Shown: positions 44,857 to 54,189, numbered from the stretch's first letter. The stretch is 64,000 bases of DNA from Paenibacillus xylanexedens (GCF_007676705.1 NZ_VEBF01000007.1:62001-126000), one strand, 5' to 3'. Numbers and translations: made by a program. The notes: generated by a model from the letters alone, not told the origin.

Positions 44857-46452
44857 TTATTCTTCGTTCATATCCGTAGCAGATTCTTTGGACAGGGACT
44901 GGGTTCTGGCTTGTTTGTACGCGGAAGGTGATTCCCCTACATACTTCTTGAATTTGCCGTGGAAATAGTCCACGTTCGCATACCCCACTCTGGCCGCAAC
45001 CTGATGGACTTTGAGTCCTTCATCCAGCAATTCCTTGGCCTTTTCCATACGGACCTTGTCCAGAAATACATTAAAGTACTCTCCTGTATGGTTCTTGAAC
45101 AACTTGCCCAGATAACTACTGTTATAGTTGAATACTTCAGCAAGTACCTCCAGCTTGAGGTTTTCACCAGGATTACGCTGGATAAATTCAATCATCTGCT
45201 TCAGTACGGTATCCTTACTGCCTCCACCCATACGTTGAATAAGTCGATTCAAATGTTCCGCGGCCATCACTTTAAGATCAGACAGCGTGAATTGATGATA
45301 GACTTCGTTAATCAGAACCGAATGTTCCTGCATGATGGATTGCATATGTTGATTCGTCGCTGCGAGCTTGTTGATCGCCAGAGAAAACACCTGTGAGAAC
45401 GCCGTCTTGATGGCTTGCTCTGTCCGATGATAGGGAACCAGACGCTCTTCCATCTCACCCAATACCCGCATGACCGACTCACTACTGCGGATGTCCAGCG
45501 CATAATACAACTTGTCCGCAAGTTCCTCCTCATCTGGTTCAGGTGCTCCGTCCACAGCTTCACCTTCTGGTCCAACGCCTCCGCCTTCGCTACCTTCATT
45601 CCATAAAATGACGCGTTGCTCCGCAAACAAGAAGCGTTCCCCCAGTGTACGATTCGCCTGTGTGTAAGACCGCGCAATCTCAGCTGTGGACTGTACAGGT
45701 TCCCCCGCAGCCCCATACATGTGAATATCCCATTCTCCCAGCAGTTCCTCCAGCTCAACATACAGATTCCTTGCAGACGACTCGGATGTGATCACTTCCT
45801 TGCTTAACAGACCCAGACCGGAATGAAATGAAAATATGATGCCTCGATCCTTCTGATCAAACGCTTCAATCAGTTTGCGTTTCATGACACTCCCCCGCTG
45901 CAAATCTGGGGCCGCATGCATCTCAAGCAGCACGATCTGATAGTGAGGCCAGTGCAGACCCAGGCTGTCTTCTTCCATACTGCCTGCACCCTCCAGACTG
46001 TCAAAGAGTAAAGCCTCGATCTGATGCTCCCGATAGACGGTATCTTCACCTGCATGACGCGCCATCGTCTCCCGTTCACGGGTCAGTATCGCAGCAATAC
46101 GCTCAAGTTCACCAATAATCTCTTCTTCATCCACAGGTTTGAGCAGATAACCATCCACACCAAAACTGATGGCTTTCTTGGCATAATCAAAATCTGCATA
46201 ACCGCTCAATATCAAAAAGTGCGAACCTGGATGGTTCACGCGCACTTCTGCAATAACATCCAGCCCGGTCATACCAGGCATCCGAATATCTATAATGGTC
46301 AGATCAGGCTCCAGTTCCTCAAAACGAGTGATGGCCTCTCGCCCGCTGGCCGCTGTACCGATGACTTGAAACCCATATTTTTCCCACTCGATAATGGTTG
46401 TCAGTCCCTCACGTATGCTCGGTTCATCATCCACCAAAAATACTTTATACAT
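44857..46452 (-). CDS. YesN-type response regulator with AraC DNA-binding domain
   Basis: The 531-residue protein has an N-terminal receiver domain with the phosphorylated Asp55 in IIDIRMPGMTG. A variable middle region of about 300 residues follows. The C-terminal AraC-type double helix-turn-helix (last 100 residues) has EVFNYNSSYLGKLFKNHTGEYFNVFL and VGYANVDYFHGKFKKYVGESPSAY-type blocks. It overlaps the kinase gene by eight bases and has GGAGGGG before the ATG. It probably activates the nearby transporter and hydrolase genes when the kinase senses an external sugar. Confidence 0.93.
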   Translation of the reverse strand: MYKVFLVDDEPSIREGLTTIIEWEKYGFQVIGTAASGREAITRFEELEPDLTIIDIRMPGMTGLDVIAEVRVNHPGSHFLILSGYADFDYAKKAISFGVDGYLLKPVDEEEIIGELERIAAILTRERETMARHAGEDTVYREHQIEALLFDSLEGAGSMEEDSLGLHWPHYQIVLLEMHAAPDLQRGSVMKRKLIEAFDQKDRGIIFSFHSGLGLLSKEVITSESSARNLYVELEELLGEWDIHMYGAAGEPVQSTAEIARSYTQANRTLGERFLFAEQRVILWNEGSEGGGVGPEGEAVDGAPEPDEEELADKLYYALDIRSSESVMRVLGEMEERLVPYHRTEQAIKTAFSQVFSLAINKLAATNQHMQSIMQEHSVLINEVYHQFTLSDLKVMAAEHLNRLIQRMGGGSKDTVLKQMIEFIQRNPGENLKLEVLAEVFNYNSSYLGKLFKNHTGEYFNVFLDKVRMEKAKELLDEGLKVHQVAARVGYANVDYFHGKFKKYVGESPSAYKQARTQSLSKESATDMNEE

Positions 46453-48235
46453 GTTGGTCCCCTCCTGCTGGCAAAGTGAAAGAAACCTCTGTTCCTTCCC
46501 CATATACACTCGTAATCTGCAATCCATATGGCTCCCCATATGTCAGTGTTAAGCGTTGATGTACATTGCGCATACCGATCCGGCTCTTCTCCTGTTCCTC
46601 CGGTCCACAGATGAACTGCATCACCTCAGCCAGTCGTTCCGGCGTTATGCCCGCACCATCATCTTCTACACGTATCTGCACAATGTTCTGTACTAAACGA
46701 ATACTGATATGAACTCGGACCGTACCCTCTTTGTTCTCCAGACCATGGACAATCGCATTCTCAACCAAAGGCTGAATAATGAGCGGGGGAATGTACATCT
46801 TCTCCACCTCGGGATCAATGTCGATCTGGAACGCAAGTCGGTCGCCGTACCGAAATTTCTGAATTTCCAAATAGGAACGTACCATTTCTAGTTCAGCCCG
46901 GAAGGTTGTTTTTCCACTGCCAATCTCCAGACTCTTGCGCATTAGCTTGCCCAGCAGCCTGACGATGTTGGCAATCTCTGCTTCCCCTTTGATATGGGCT
47001 TTCATGCGAATGGACTCCAGGGCATTAAACAAGAAATGGGGATTGATCTGACTCGCCATCATTTTCAGTTTAATTTCTTTCTGGGCGATTTCCAATTGAT
47101 TGTTCTGTTCCGTTGCCTCTACCACCTGAGTCATGAGTTCATTGATACTTTTCACCATATAGTTGAACTGTCGTGACAGTTGTCCAATCTCATCGTTGCC
47201 ATCAATTCGGGAAGTCACGTTCAGGTCTCCTAATGCAAGCTTATTGAGATGTTTACTCAGCCGCAACAATCGGTTAGAAGTGAGGAACGAGATAATATAT
47301 ACGAATAGTAGGGCGATGACCAGCACCAGTATAATAAAAATCATGCCGATCAAGCTGACGGTGTTGGCGTCTTTGACTATATTTTTGGTGGCAAAAACCG
47401 AAATCACCTTCAGGCTGTTCATACTCGATCCAGGGCCCAGCTCATCAATAACAATATTAGATGGTTCCCCCCGGAAATCACCCTCTATGGTGCCTTTCGC
47501 CTGATTCTGTAGATCGACACCAAAATCAAGCTCATCCAGCGTTTTACCCACCAGCTCGGTATTCTTGGCTGCAACCACATAGCCCTGCTCGTCCGTAATC
47601 ATCGTCTCGAACTGTTCTTGACGCAACAATCCATTCAGCTCATCCTGATTGATCTCAATCATCAGCACACCCTCGGTCCGATATTCGGCAAAAGGCACTT
47701 TGCGCACCAGACTCAGCTTGTGTACAGGATTGTCTTCCTTATCCGGAATGTAGAACCACCCGATGCTGGTCGTTTTCAATGCTTGTTGGTACCAGTAGCT
47801 CTCTTCCGTCTTCTTGTCCACCGGGATGAATTCGAGGTTATTGATCAAGGTTGGGTTAGTAGAGTAAAAGCGAATACCCGCTATCTCACGGTACAAACGC
47901 CTATACTCCTGAAAATCTTTGTATGCGAGATAAGCCGAGGTTAGTTCCACAACGCTCTCGTACCGTTTGTTCACGATTTCCTTAAGGTCCGCGTTAAACA
48001 TTAACAGGTTGGATATATCCGTTGGTACACGCAGCATGGTCGCCGTCTGGCTCTTGATCTTGTCCACATTAATGATCGTCTGACCAATCGCATTATCCAG
48101 GGCTTGCTGGCGAAAATAACTGGTCACAGCAAGACCGACGATCAAGACCGGGATCATGACAACCAGTACATAGGAAATGAGCAATTTATGCTTTAATTTG
48201 AGATTATTGGTGGTTCGTATCAGCCTTTTAAACAT
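46445..48235 (-). CDS. YesM-type sensor histidine kinase
   Basis: The 596-residue membrane kinase has a first helix (about 20-40), an extracellular sensor domain (about 41-290), a second helix (about 293-320) and a HAMP linker. The His_kinase domain has phospho-accepting His400 in INPHFLFNALESIR, and the ATPase part has LVENAIVHGLENK and DDGAGI. It belongs to the YesM/LytS-like group. It pairs with the overlapping YesN-type gene. A cre-like TATAAGCGCTTACA sits about 20 bases upstream. The ligand may be a sugar or a sugar-loaded binding protein. Confidence 0.93.
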   Translation of the reverse strand: MFKRLIRTTNNLKLKHKLLISYVLVVMIPVLIVGLAVTSYFRQQALDNAIGQTIINVDKIKSQTATMLRVPTDISNLLMFNADLKEIVNKRYESVVELTSAYLAYKDFQEYRRLYREIAGIRFYSTNPTLINNLEFIPVDKKTEESYWYQQALKTTSIGWFYIPDKEDNPVHKLSLVRKVPFAEYRTEGVLMIEINQDELNGLLRQEQFETMITDEQGYVVAAKNTELVGKTLDELDFGVDLQNQAKGTIEGDFRGEPSNIVIDELGPGSSMNSLKVISVFATKNIVKDANTVSLIGMIFIILVLVIALLFVYIISFLTSNRLLRLSKHLNKLALGDLNVTSRIDGNDEIGQLSRQFNYMVKSINELMTQVVEATEQNNQLEIAQKEIKLKMMASQINPHFLFNALESIRMKAHIKGEAEIANIVRLLGKLMRKSLEIGSGKTTFRAELEMVRSYLEIQKFRYGDRLAFQIDIDPEVEKMYIPPLIIQPLVENAIVHGLENKEGTVRVHISIRLVQNIVQIRVEDDGAGITPERLAEVMQFICGPEEQEKSRIGMRNVHQRLTLTYGEPYGLQITSVYGEGTEVSFTLPAGGDQHV

Positions 48236-48256
48236 GTCTGCACCTTCCGTCTCCTG

Positions 48257-48270
48257 TATAAGCGCTTACA
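48257..48270. promoter_or_regulatory. cre-like site before the YesMN operon
   Basis: TATAAGCGCTTACA differs from a consensus cre (TGTAAGCGCTTACA) at one position. It lies about 22 bases upstream of the kinase start, so CcpA could block expression of the sensor system in glucose. Confidence 0.6.
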
Positions 48271-48452
48271 TATAAAGAGCAGGATCAGGATGTCCTGTCC
48301 TTTTAATTTATCATACCACATAACCGCCAAATTTCGGATGGTCATTGAAATGGGTAATATATTGCCAGGCTACAAGCCAGCCTACCTCTAGCAGAAGAGG
48401 CCGCCATTAACATGGCGACCGGGCTTACCGAATTATTTTTGCTTACAGTAGT

Positions 48453-49631
48453 TTAGTGACCCCTAGATGGGCGGAACCCATATCCTTTGGCACGCCATGC
48501 AACAATCAGAGCCACCAGTGATAAAGCCAAAATGGCCCATGTAAAGGACGAAGCTCCCCCTTGATTCAGAAGAACACCTCCCACCATTCCCCCAAGGGCA
48601 ATAGCCAGATTCCAGACGGTTGTATTAATCGGCATGATAAGATCCACACCCTGTTCCCCAGTAGTTTGAGCAAGTGCAGTCTGTAACAGGGTAGCCGCAC
48701 CGCCAAATGTCAGACCCCACAGCGCAACAGAACCGAAGACCACAACAACGTGCTCACTCCAAAGACCTAATACGAGGGAAATCAAAGCAAAGCCCGCAAG
48801 ACTCATGAGAACCAGCATACGCAACCACCGATCAATGAATATGCCTGTAACCCAGATGCCCATCAATGCCATCAGACCAAATACAAGTAAAATGAGTCCA
48901 ACCTTGGATTCCATACCGACATCGGCGAGAAAAGGAGCTATATACGTGTATAAAATATTATGAGCCAACATCCAGGCCAAAACGACAGTCAAAATGGGAA
49001 TGACACCGGGGGTGAACAACACTTGTCTGACAGAGATGCGTTTATCAGCTGACTGCCCCGGATAGTCGGGTACTTTCCAGAGCACCCAGAAAATCAGTAC
49101 AAAGGCCAGCAACGACATCAGCCAGAACACCGAGCGCCAGCCCATAAATGAACCCAGCAACGTACCTGCCGGAACACCGAATGATAAGGCAATCGGCGTT
49201 CCAATCATAGCCACAGCCATGCCCCTTCCTTTTAGATGATCAGGTACCATGCGTAATGCATAACCACCAATCAAGCCCCAAGAGACACCTGCTGCAACAC
49301 CAGCCATAAAGCGAGCGAATAGTGTCAGCACATAGTTTGACGAGAGGGCAGTAATGGTGTTGAAGACAAGAAAACCGATGATGGACAAAAGTAAAAGCGG
49401 ACGCCGCCGCCAGCCCCTTGTTAGCAACGCCACAGGTATGGCCGCAACCAGTGACCCAACAGCATAAAAGGTGACAAGCTGCCCTGCCCCTGCCTCTGAG
49501 ACCTGCAGCCCTTCTTTAATCTGCGGCAGTAACCCCGCAGGAAGTGTTTCGGTCATAATGGCTATGAAACCCGCCATAGCCAGGGCCAGCAACCCCAGCC
49601 ACGGAAAACGATGAGAAGATATATCAGACAT
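48453..49631 (-). CDS. MFS efflux transporter (AraJ/NepI/YdhP-like)
   Basis: The 392-residue protein has twelve membrane segments of the major facilitator fold. It starts with IMTETLPAGLLPQIKEGL and has the loop motif LLTRGWRRRPLLL, plus LLGSFMGWRSVFW, as in the sugar, purine or drug exporters of the AraJ group. ATG 49631 has AAAAGGAG upstream. It is divergent from a TetR-type regulator with 142 bases between them. It is probably a drug or metabolite exporter repressed by that regulator; the substrate is unknown. A weak hairpin near 48396-48425 may end it. Confidence 0.86.
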   Translation of the reverse strand: MSDISSHRFPWLGLLALAMAGFIAIMTETLPAGLLPQIKEGLQVSEAGAGQLVTFYAVGSLVAAIPVALLTRGWRRRPLLLLSIIGFLVFNTITALSSNYVLTLFARFMAGVAAGVSWGLIGGYALRMVPDHLKGRGMAVAMIGTPIALSFGVPAGTLLGSFMGWRSVFWLMSLLAFVLIFWVLWKVPDYPGQSADKRISVRQVLFTPGVIPILTVVLAWMLAHNILYTYIAPFLADVGMESKVGLILLVFGLMALMGIWVTGIFIDRWLRMLVLMSLAGFALISLVLGLWSEHVVVVFGSVALWGLTFGGAATLLQTALAQTTGEQGVDLIMPINTTVWNLAIALGGMVGGVLLNQGGASSFTWAILALSLVALIVAWRAKGYGFRPSRGH

Positions 49632-49672
49632 CTGTGCAGCTCCTTTTAAGGTAGTATGAAACAAGTAATCGA

Positions 49673-49748
49673 ATTATGTATCGATCATTCCTTATATTAT
49701 TCAGGCTGTCTCACCTTGTCAATGACTTTTGGATCGATTAGTATATAA
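49673..49748. promoter_or_regulatory. Divergent promoter region of the MFS and TetR genes
   Basis: TATAAT (49743-49748) with ATGACT 16 bases before it is a likely promoter of the regulator gene. ATCGAT-centred sequences occur twice, near 49680 and 49732, in inverted arrangement (GATCGATACATAATT against GGATCGATTAGTATATAATT). They are candidate operators for the TetR-type protein. Confidence 0.42.
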
Positions 49749-49773
49749 TTAAGAAAAAAAGGGGGAATCTCTT

Positions 49774-50385
49774 ATGGCAAGAACGGGACGTCCGCGCATT
49801 TTCGATCGGGATGAAGCCTTATTACAGGCAATGATGCTCTTTTGGGAGCAAGGATTCGAGGCTACATCATTACTTCAGCTTCGAGCAGCCATGGGGGATA
49901 TTTCAGCAGCCAGCTTCTATGCAGCCTTTGAATCTAAAGAAGCGCTGTATAAAGAAACGGTGGAACGATATATGGGCACGTTTGGACGTGTGACAGAAAG
50001 CTTCTCGGATCTCACGCTGTCACCAAGAGAAGCGATCGAAACAACATTAAGAAGCACAGCAAAAATGCAAACAGACAGCGCACATCCATCTGGCTGTTTA
50101 ATTGTGCTGTCAGCCAGCACATGTTCTTCCAAAAACAATCATATCCGTGACATTACCGCTGAGAAAAGAAAGCTGACACGCAACCGCCTGCAGGATTGCA
50201 TCCAGCGAGCTGTAGATGTCGGTGAGATTCCTGCTTCCACGAATGTAGCCATGCTGACCACTGTATTTGATACCTTTATGCAAGGCATATCTACACAAGC
50301 CCGGGACGGTGTTCCTCATGCAACGATCGATCAGGCTATCACGGAATTCATGGGCATCTGGAACATTGTTCAACATTCAGCCTGA
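49774..50385 (+). CDS. TetR/AcrR family transcriptional regulator
   Basis: The 203-residue protein starts MARTGRPRIFDRDEAL and has a TetR-type helix-turn-helix (about 20-60, with TSLLQLRAAMG and ASFYAAFESKEALY). The C-terminal part binds a ligand not known here; it has one SGCLIVLSASTC segment with a pair of cysteines nearby. AAAGGGGG precedes the ATG. It is divergent from the MFS exporter gene and likely represses it until an inducer appears. Confidence 0.88.
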   Translation: MARTGRPRIFDRDEALLQAMMLFWEQGFEATSLLQLRAAMGDISAASFYAAFESKEALYKETVERYMGTFGRVTESFSDLTLSPREAIETTLRSTAKMQTDSAHPSGCLIVLSASTCSSKNNHIRDITAEKRKLTRNRLQDCIQRAVDVGEIPASTNVAMLTTVFDTFMQGISTQARDGVPHATIDQAITEFMGIWNIVQHSA

Positions 50386-50420
50386 CTTTATTTATGAACT
50401 GTTGATGGGTTAGAAATGCC

Positions 50421-50450
50421 AAAAAAGGCACTCCCACGATTGGAAGTGCC
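50421..50450 (-). terminator. Intrinsic terminator of the OsmC-family gene
   Basis: GGCACTTCC pairs with GGGAGTGCC and TTTTTT follows on the minus strand. Confidence 0.88.
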
Positions 50451-50478
50451 TTCTCAGTATAAGATGTACTCATATGTG

Positions 50479-50901
50479 TTAAGGACGAGGTGTGTCTACC
50501 CCATTCAGGATCAGTTTCGGATGAATATCGGCGCTCAGCGAAGCGGAGACTGCACAATATTTTTCCTCAGCCATCTGGATGGCTTTCCAGATTCGATAAT
50601 CCGGGATATCACCATCTACTTTGAAGATCAGATCAATGGATGTGAAGCCTTTAGGCATCTCTTCGCTGCGGGTGCCTTGCGCTTCAATCTCAATCGATTC
50701 AATTTTGTCCAAAAATGCGTCCAGAATCATCGTAATATCGATTCCCATACAGCCGCCGAGACCCGCCAGTAACAATTCCATCGGGGTCGCCCCCTTGCTG
50801 TCACCACCATAAGCAGCAGTGGCATCCATGCCAACGGCGTAGCCAGAGGGTCCTTCGGAAGTAAACGCGCGTTTGCCTTTCCATACGGTTGTTACATTCA
50901 T
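50479..50901 (-). CDS. OsmC family peroxiredoxin-like protein
   Basis: The 140-residue protein has the OsmC/Ohr fold. The two conserved cysteines are Cys51 in GGCMGID and Cys116 in EEKYCAVSA, as in proteins that reduce organic or fatty-acid hydroperoxides. It is closer to the YhfA-like OsmC group than to Ohr by its start (VTTVWKGKRAF) and GATPMELLLAGLGGC motif. The ATG at 50901 has GAAGGA upstream; further in-frame extension would run into repeat copy D. It probably uses reduced thiols in the cytosol. Confidence 0.88.
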   Translation of the reverse strand: MNVTTVWKGKRAFTSEGPSGYAVGMDATAAYGGDSKGATPMELLLAGLGGCMGIDITMILDAFLDKIESIEIEAQGTRSEEMPKGFTSIDLIFKVDGDIPDYRIWKAIQMAEEKYCAVSASLSADIHPKLILNGVDTPRP

Positions 50902-50929
50902 GATGTTATCCTTCTTTCTTAGAATAGTT

Positions 50930-51085
50930 GCGATTTGCAGAACTCCGTTCCGGGTACGGCTCGTTCTTCCGATCGCTGTTGTCTCCAAATATTTTTGATT
51001 TATATTCACAAAGGACAATATTCGGTGACAAAGGCGAGCGCTACGCTTCTTCAGAATCGATTCCGTCCCCTTCACTCAGCAGCTT
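50930..51085. repeat. Structured intergenic repeat, diverged copy D
   Basis: This stretch shares CTTCCGATCGCTGTT, CTCCAAATATTTTT, CAAAGGACAATATTCGGTGAC, AAAGGCG and ACGCTTCTTC-type blocks with copies A-C, with many substitutions; the 3' part has drifted. The inner arms pair only loosely. It lies between the amino-acid ABC ATPase gene and the OsmC gene, both on the minus strand. Confidence 0.55.
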
Positions 51086-51132
51086 ATCGCTATAATCGAT
51101 CGTATCAATCAGTATAAATTGTAGTAATGTAA

Positions 51133-51879
51133 TTAGAATTCAGTAATTTGTTGCAAGAAACGGCGGGTGCGCTCTTGCTTCGGCTGTTCAAAAAACGCCT
51201 GTGGACTTGCCTCTTCCACAATCGATCCATCCGCCATAAAGACGATTTTGTTCGCCACATTACGGGCAAACTTCAATTCATGTGTCACGACCAGCATCGT
51301 CATGCCTTCCTCTGCCAGCTCCTTCATGACGGAAAGTACCTCTCCGACCAATTCAGGGTCAAGGGCTGAAGTTGGCTCATCAAACAGCATCACTTCCGGC
51401 TCCATCGCGAGTGCACGTGCAATGGCGACCCGCTGCTGTTGTCCACCGGACAATCGGGATGGATACGCATCCTGCTTGTCTGACAGGCCCACCCGATCCA
51501 GCAGAATCCGGCCGCGTTCGGCTGCTTCGTCACGTTTAATTTTTTTTACCGTAACGAGACCTTCCATCACATTGCCCAGGACCGTCTTGTGCGGATACAG
51601 ATTGAACTGCTGGAATACCATGCCGGTCTGGCGACGAATCTCCAATACCCGGGTACGCTGGACACGCAGCGAATCAGCACTGTTGACCACAACACCGTTC
51701 ACTTCGATCTGTCCTCCGGACAGCTCTTCCAGTCCATTCAGGCAGCGCAGCAAGGTACTCTTGCCGGAACCACTTGGGCCAAGCAATACAACAATATCTT
51801 TGGCATCGACATGCAGATCGATGTTCGTAAGTACTTCATTTTTCTGAAAACGTTTGGTAAGTCCAGTTGTTGTAATCAT
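51133..51879 (-). CDS. Amino acid ABC transporter ATP-binding protein
   Basis: The 248-residue ATPase has Walker A GPSGSGKSTLL, signature LSGGQQQRVAIARAL and Walker B VMLFDEPTSALD. It is typical of the GlnQ family of polar amino-acid importers. GGAGAG lies before the ATG. It is the last gene of a binding protein-permease-ATPase unit, 16 bases after the permease gene. It powers amino-acid uptake with the two upstream products. Confidence 0.95.
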   Translation of the reverse strand: MITTTGLTKRFQKNEVLTNIDLHVDAKDIVVLLGPSGSGKSTLLRCLNGLEELSGGQIEVNGVVVNSADSLRVQRTRVLEIRRQTGMVFQQFNLYPHKTVLGNVMEGLVTVKKIKRDEAAERGRILLDRVGLSDKQDAYPSRLSGGQQQRVAIARALAMEPEVMLFDEPTSALDPELVGEVLSVMKELAEEGMTMLVVTHELKFARNVANKIVFMADGSIVEEASPQAFFEQPKQERTRRFLQQITEF

Positions 51880-51895
51880 CGGTTCTCTCCTCCCA

Positions 51896-52540
51896 TCAGT
51901 AAGCCCGGGCCAACCGGCGCTCCACTTGTTCCAGAATGGCCGAGAAGCCGATACTCATGATCCAGTAGATCACACCAATAGCCAGATAAAACGGCATATT
52001 CACATAATATTGGGCTACCAACAGCTGTGCCGAGCGCAGCAACTCTGTAACCCCAAGGGCAGCCACAAGTGATGTTTCCTTCAACATGCCAATGAAGGTG
52101 TTACCCATCGGCGGGATGGCAATGCGCACAGCCTGCGGGAAGATAATGCGTCTCATCGCTTGAGCCGGGGTCATTCCCGTTGCGTATGCAGCTTCCGTCT
52201 GTCCTTTAGGTACAGCCTGAATGGCTCCACGGAACGTCTCCGACAGAAATGCACCTGCATTCAGACTCAATCCCAGACATGCAGCCGTGAGCGATCCCAA
52301 GGTCACTCCATAATCGACCAATCCGTAATAAATGACGAATAATTGCACCAGCAGCGGCGTTCCCCGCATGATGGATACATAGAATCTTGCGATCAACCTA
52401 AGCCACATCGGTCCCTTCAGACGAGCAATCGCAACAAGCACTCCGATGATAAAGGCAAAAAACATGGAGATCACAGTTACATACAGCGTATAGTAAGCCC
52501 CCTTCAGAAAGAAGGGGATATTCTCAAATACCAGTTCCAT
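51896..52540 (-). CDS. Amino acid ABC transporter permease
   Basis: The 214-residue membrane protein has five helices of the polar amino-acid permease family (HisM/GlnP-type). The coupling loop is EAAYATGMTPAQAMRRIIFPQ, and RGTPLLVQLFVIYYG is typical. One gene suggests a homodimeric channel, as in cystine (TcyB-like) or similar importers. It lies 32 bases after the binding-protein gene and 16 bases before the ATPase gene. Confidence 0.94.
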   Translation of the reverse strand: MELVFENIPFFLKGAYYTLYVTVISMFFAFIIGVLVAIARLKGPMWLRLIARFYVSIMRGTPLLVQLFVIYYGLVDYGVTLGSLTAACLGLSLNAGAFLSETFRGAIQAVPKGQTEAAYATGMTPAQAMRRIIFPQAVRIAIPPMGNTFIGMLKETSLVAALGVTELLRSAQLLVAQYYVNMPFYLAIGVIYWIMSIGFSAILEQVERRLARAY

Positions 52541-52572
52541 GGGTCAAATCTCCCCTTCGCCTTGCCAGTTCA

Positions 52573-53424
52573 TTATTGCGCAGGCTCTTCACCAAACCAT
52601 TTTTTGAAAATGGTATTGTACGTGCCATCATCTTTCATGCCTTTGAGAGCATCATTCAGTGCTGCTACGAGTTCCGGATTATCTTTGCGAACAGCAATAC
52701 CTGCTTGGTCACTCTTAATTGGTTCACCTACGGCTTTGATATTAAAGCCATTGGCATCCACAATCGGTTTCAGTGCATACATATTGTTGATTGTGGCATC
52801 AATCCGTCCAGCATTCAGGTCTTTGAGTGAAGAGATGACATCGTCATAGGTTTTAATTGTGAAGTCTCCCACTTTCGGCAACACTTCATTACGCAGATAT
52901 GATTCATCATTCGTACCCAGACCTACGCCAATCGTTTTTCCTTTGAAGTCTTCCAGCTTGGTAATATCGTTATTGTCTTCTTTTACAATAATTTTAACTT
53001 GGTTCGTAATATACGGATCACTGAAATCCAGTACTTTCTTACGATCATCAGTAATGGTCATCTGGCTGATGATGGCATCCAGCTTTTTGGCTTGCAGACT
53101 TGGAGTCAGACCGGAGAACTCCTGGGATACAAATTCAACCTCTACACCCAGACGCTTGGCAACCTCACGTGCGATATCGGCATCGTAGCCATCCATTTCT
53201 TTCTTTTCATTCAGGAAGTTGTACGGTGCGTATGTGCCCATCATGCCCACTTTGATGACACCAGCAGACTTGATCTGCTCCAGTTCATTACTTGCCTGTG
53301 CACCGTTCGTGCCTCCATTGTCTGTTGCCTTACTTCCACAAGCGCTAAGTACGAGCACCGTCATCAGCAGAATCGCTGTCAAAGACCAGCCTTTACGAGT
53401 TTTCGATCCATATGTTTTGTTCAT
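52573..53424 (-). CDS. Amino acid-binding lipoprotein (ABC transporter)
   Basis: The 283-residue protein has a lipoprotein signal (LLMTVLVLSACGSKA, Cys near residue 29) and the family 3 solute-binding fold with VGMMGTYAPYNFLNEKKEMDGYDADIA. The Arg of RKKVLDFSDPY normally binds the amino-acid carboxylate. Closest overall form is the cystine/polar amino-acid type, but the ligand is not fixed by the sequence. The gene starts the binding protein-permease-ATPase unit. GAGAGGAA precedes the ATG. A TetR-type gene ends 117 bases upstream. Confidence 0.92.
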   Translation of the reverse strand: MNKTYGSKTRKGWSLTAILLMTVLVLSACGSKATDNGGTNGAQASNELEQIKSAGVIKVGMMGTYAPYNFLNEKKEMDGYDADIAREVAKRLGVEVEFVSQEFSGLTPSLQAKKLDAIISQMTITDDRKKVLDFSDPYITNQVKIIVKEDNNDITKLEDFKGKTIGVGLGTNDESYLRNEVLPKVGDFTIKTYDDVISSLKDLNAGRIDATINNMYALKPIVDANGFNIKAVGEPIKSDQAGIAVRKDNPELVAALNDALKGMKDDGTYNTIFKKWFGEEPAQ

Positions 53425-53540
53425 TACGTTAACTTCCTCTCATTCGTGTATTCACTCATGGTGTACATTTGGTTATTTCGTTGTCCATTAAACCGCAGTT
53501 GTACCCATTATTCCCTGCTCTTTGCTTAATCATGTGAATC

Positions 53541-54173
53541 TTATCTACCCAGGAGTCCATAAAACTCAAAGCTTGCTGCCTCGGCTGCCAGCGTTGAAGC
53601 TGTCATGGCTGAGAACTTGCTGTGCAACTCATCGGAGCCGAATAACCAGCGGGATATCATACCTTCAATCATGCTCACCAGTAGCGCTGCCCGAAGTGGC
53701 ACATCCATGTCCTTAGGCAACATGCCGAGCTCGATGGCACGTTCCATATTGTGACGGAACGCAGTCTCGACGGCATTACGTGTCTCCTCGACCAGACGTT
53801 GTACGGATTCTTCGGATACGATGCCTTTGAGCAACAGTTCCATAAAATAACGATTCTGCGCAGCAAATGAGAACATGTCGGTGAACAGTCTTTCCGATGC
53901 TTTCACCATATCCTCTACCGATCCGGCATCCTTACGGTAGCCTTGCCCAATCGCTTCAAGCAGTTTCTCCTTGCCCGTTAATACAATCTCCGAAGCAATG
54001 GCTTCTTTACTCTTGAAGTGCCAGTAGAACGTTCCTTGCGCAACACCAGCTTCACGGACGATATCGGAAATTTTCGTCTGATGGTAGCCTTGCGTCGCAA
54101 ACCGTTCCATCGCTATGCGTATTATCTGGTCCCGGCGTTCTTCTCCGGGTTCCAAACCGTTAATTTTGGTCAT
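53541..54173 (-). CDS. TetR/AcrR family transcriptional regulator
   Basis: The 210-residue protein has an N-terminal helix-turn-helix (about 12-60: RFATQGYHQTKISDIVREAG and GTFYWHFKSKEAI). The C-terminal domain resembles the YfiR-like or TetR_C ligand-binding fold. It is divergent from uppP and ahead of the amino-acid transporter genes. An alternating GACTGACTGATCA element before its start is a probable operator. It could control itself, uppP or the transporter; the ligand is unknown. GGGAGGG precedes the ATG. Confidence 0.88.
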   Translation of the reverse strand: MTKINGLEPGEERRDQIIRIAMERFATQGYHQTKISDIVREAGVAQGTFYWHFKSKEAIASEIVLTGKEKLLEAIGQGYRKDAGSVEDMVKASERLFTDMFSFAAQNRYFMELLLKGIVSEESVQRLVEETRNAVETAFRHNMERAIELGMLPKDMDVPLRAALLVSMIEGMISRWLFGSDELHSKFSAMTASTLAAEAASFEFYGLLGR

Positions 54174-54189
54174 TCATGTAACCCTCCCG

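Noticed and set aside
48390..48430. Hairpin after the MFS gene as a terminator
   Set aside because: CGCCAT/ATGGCG can pair but no T run follows, so it is only mentioned under the MFS gene.
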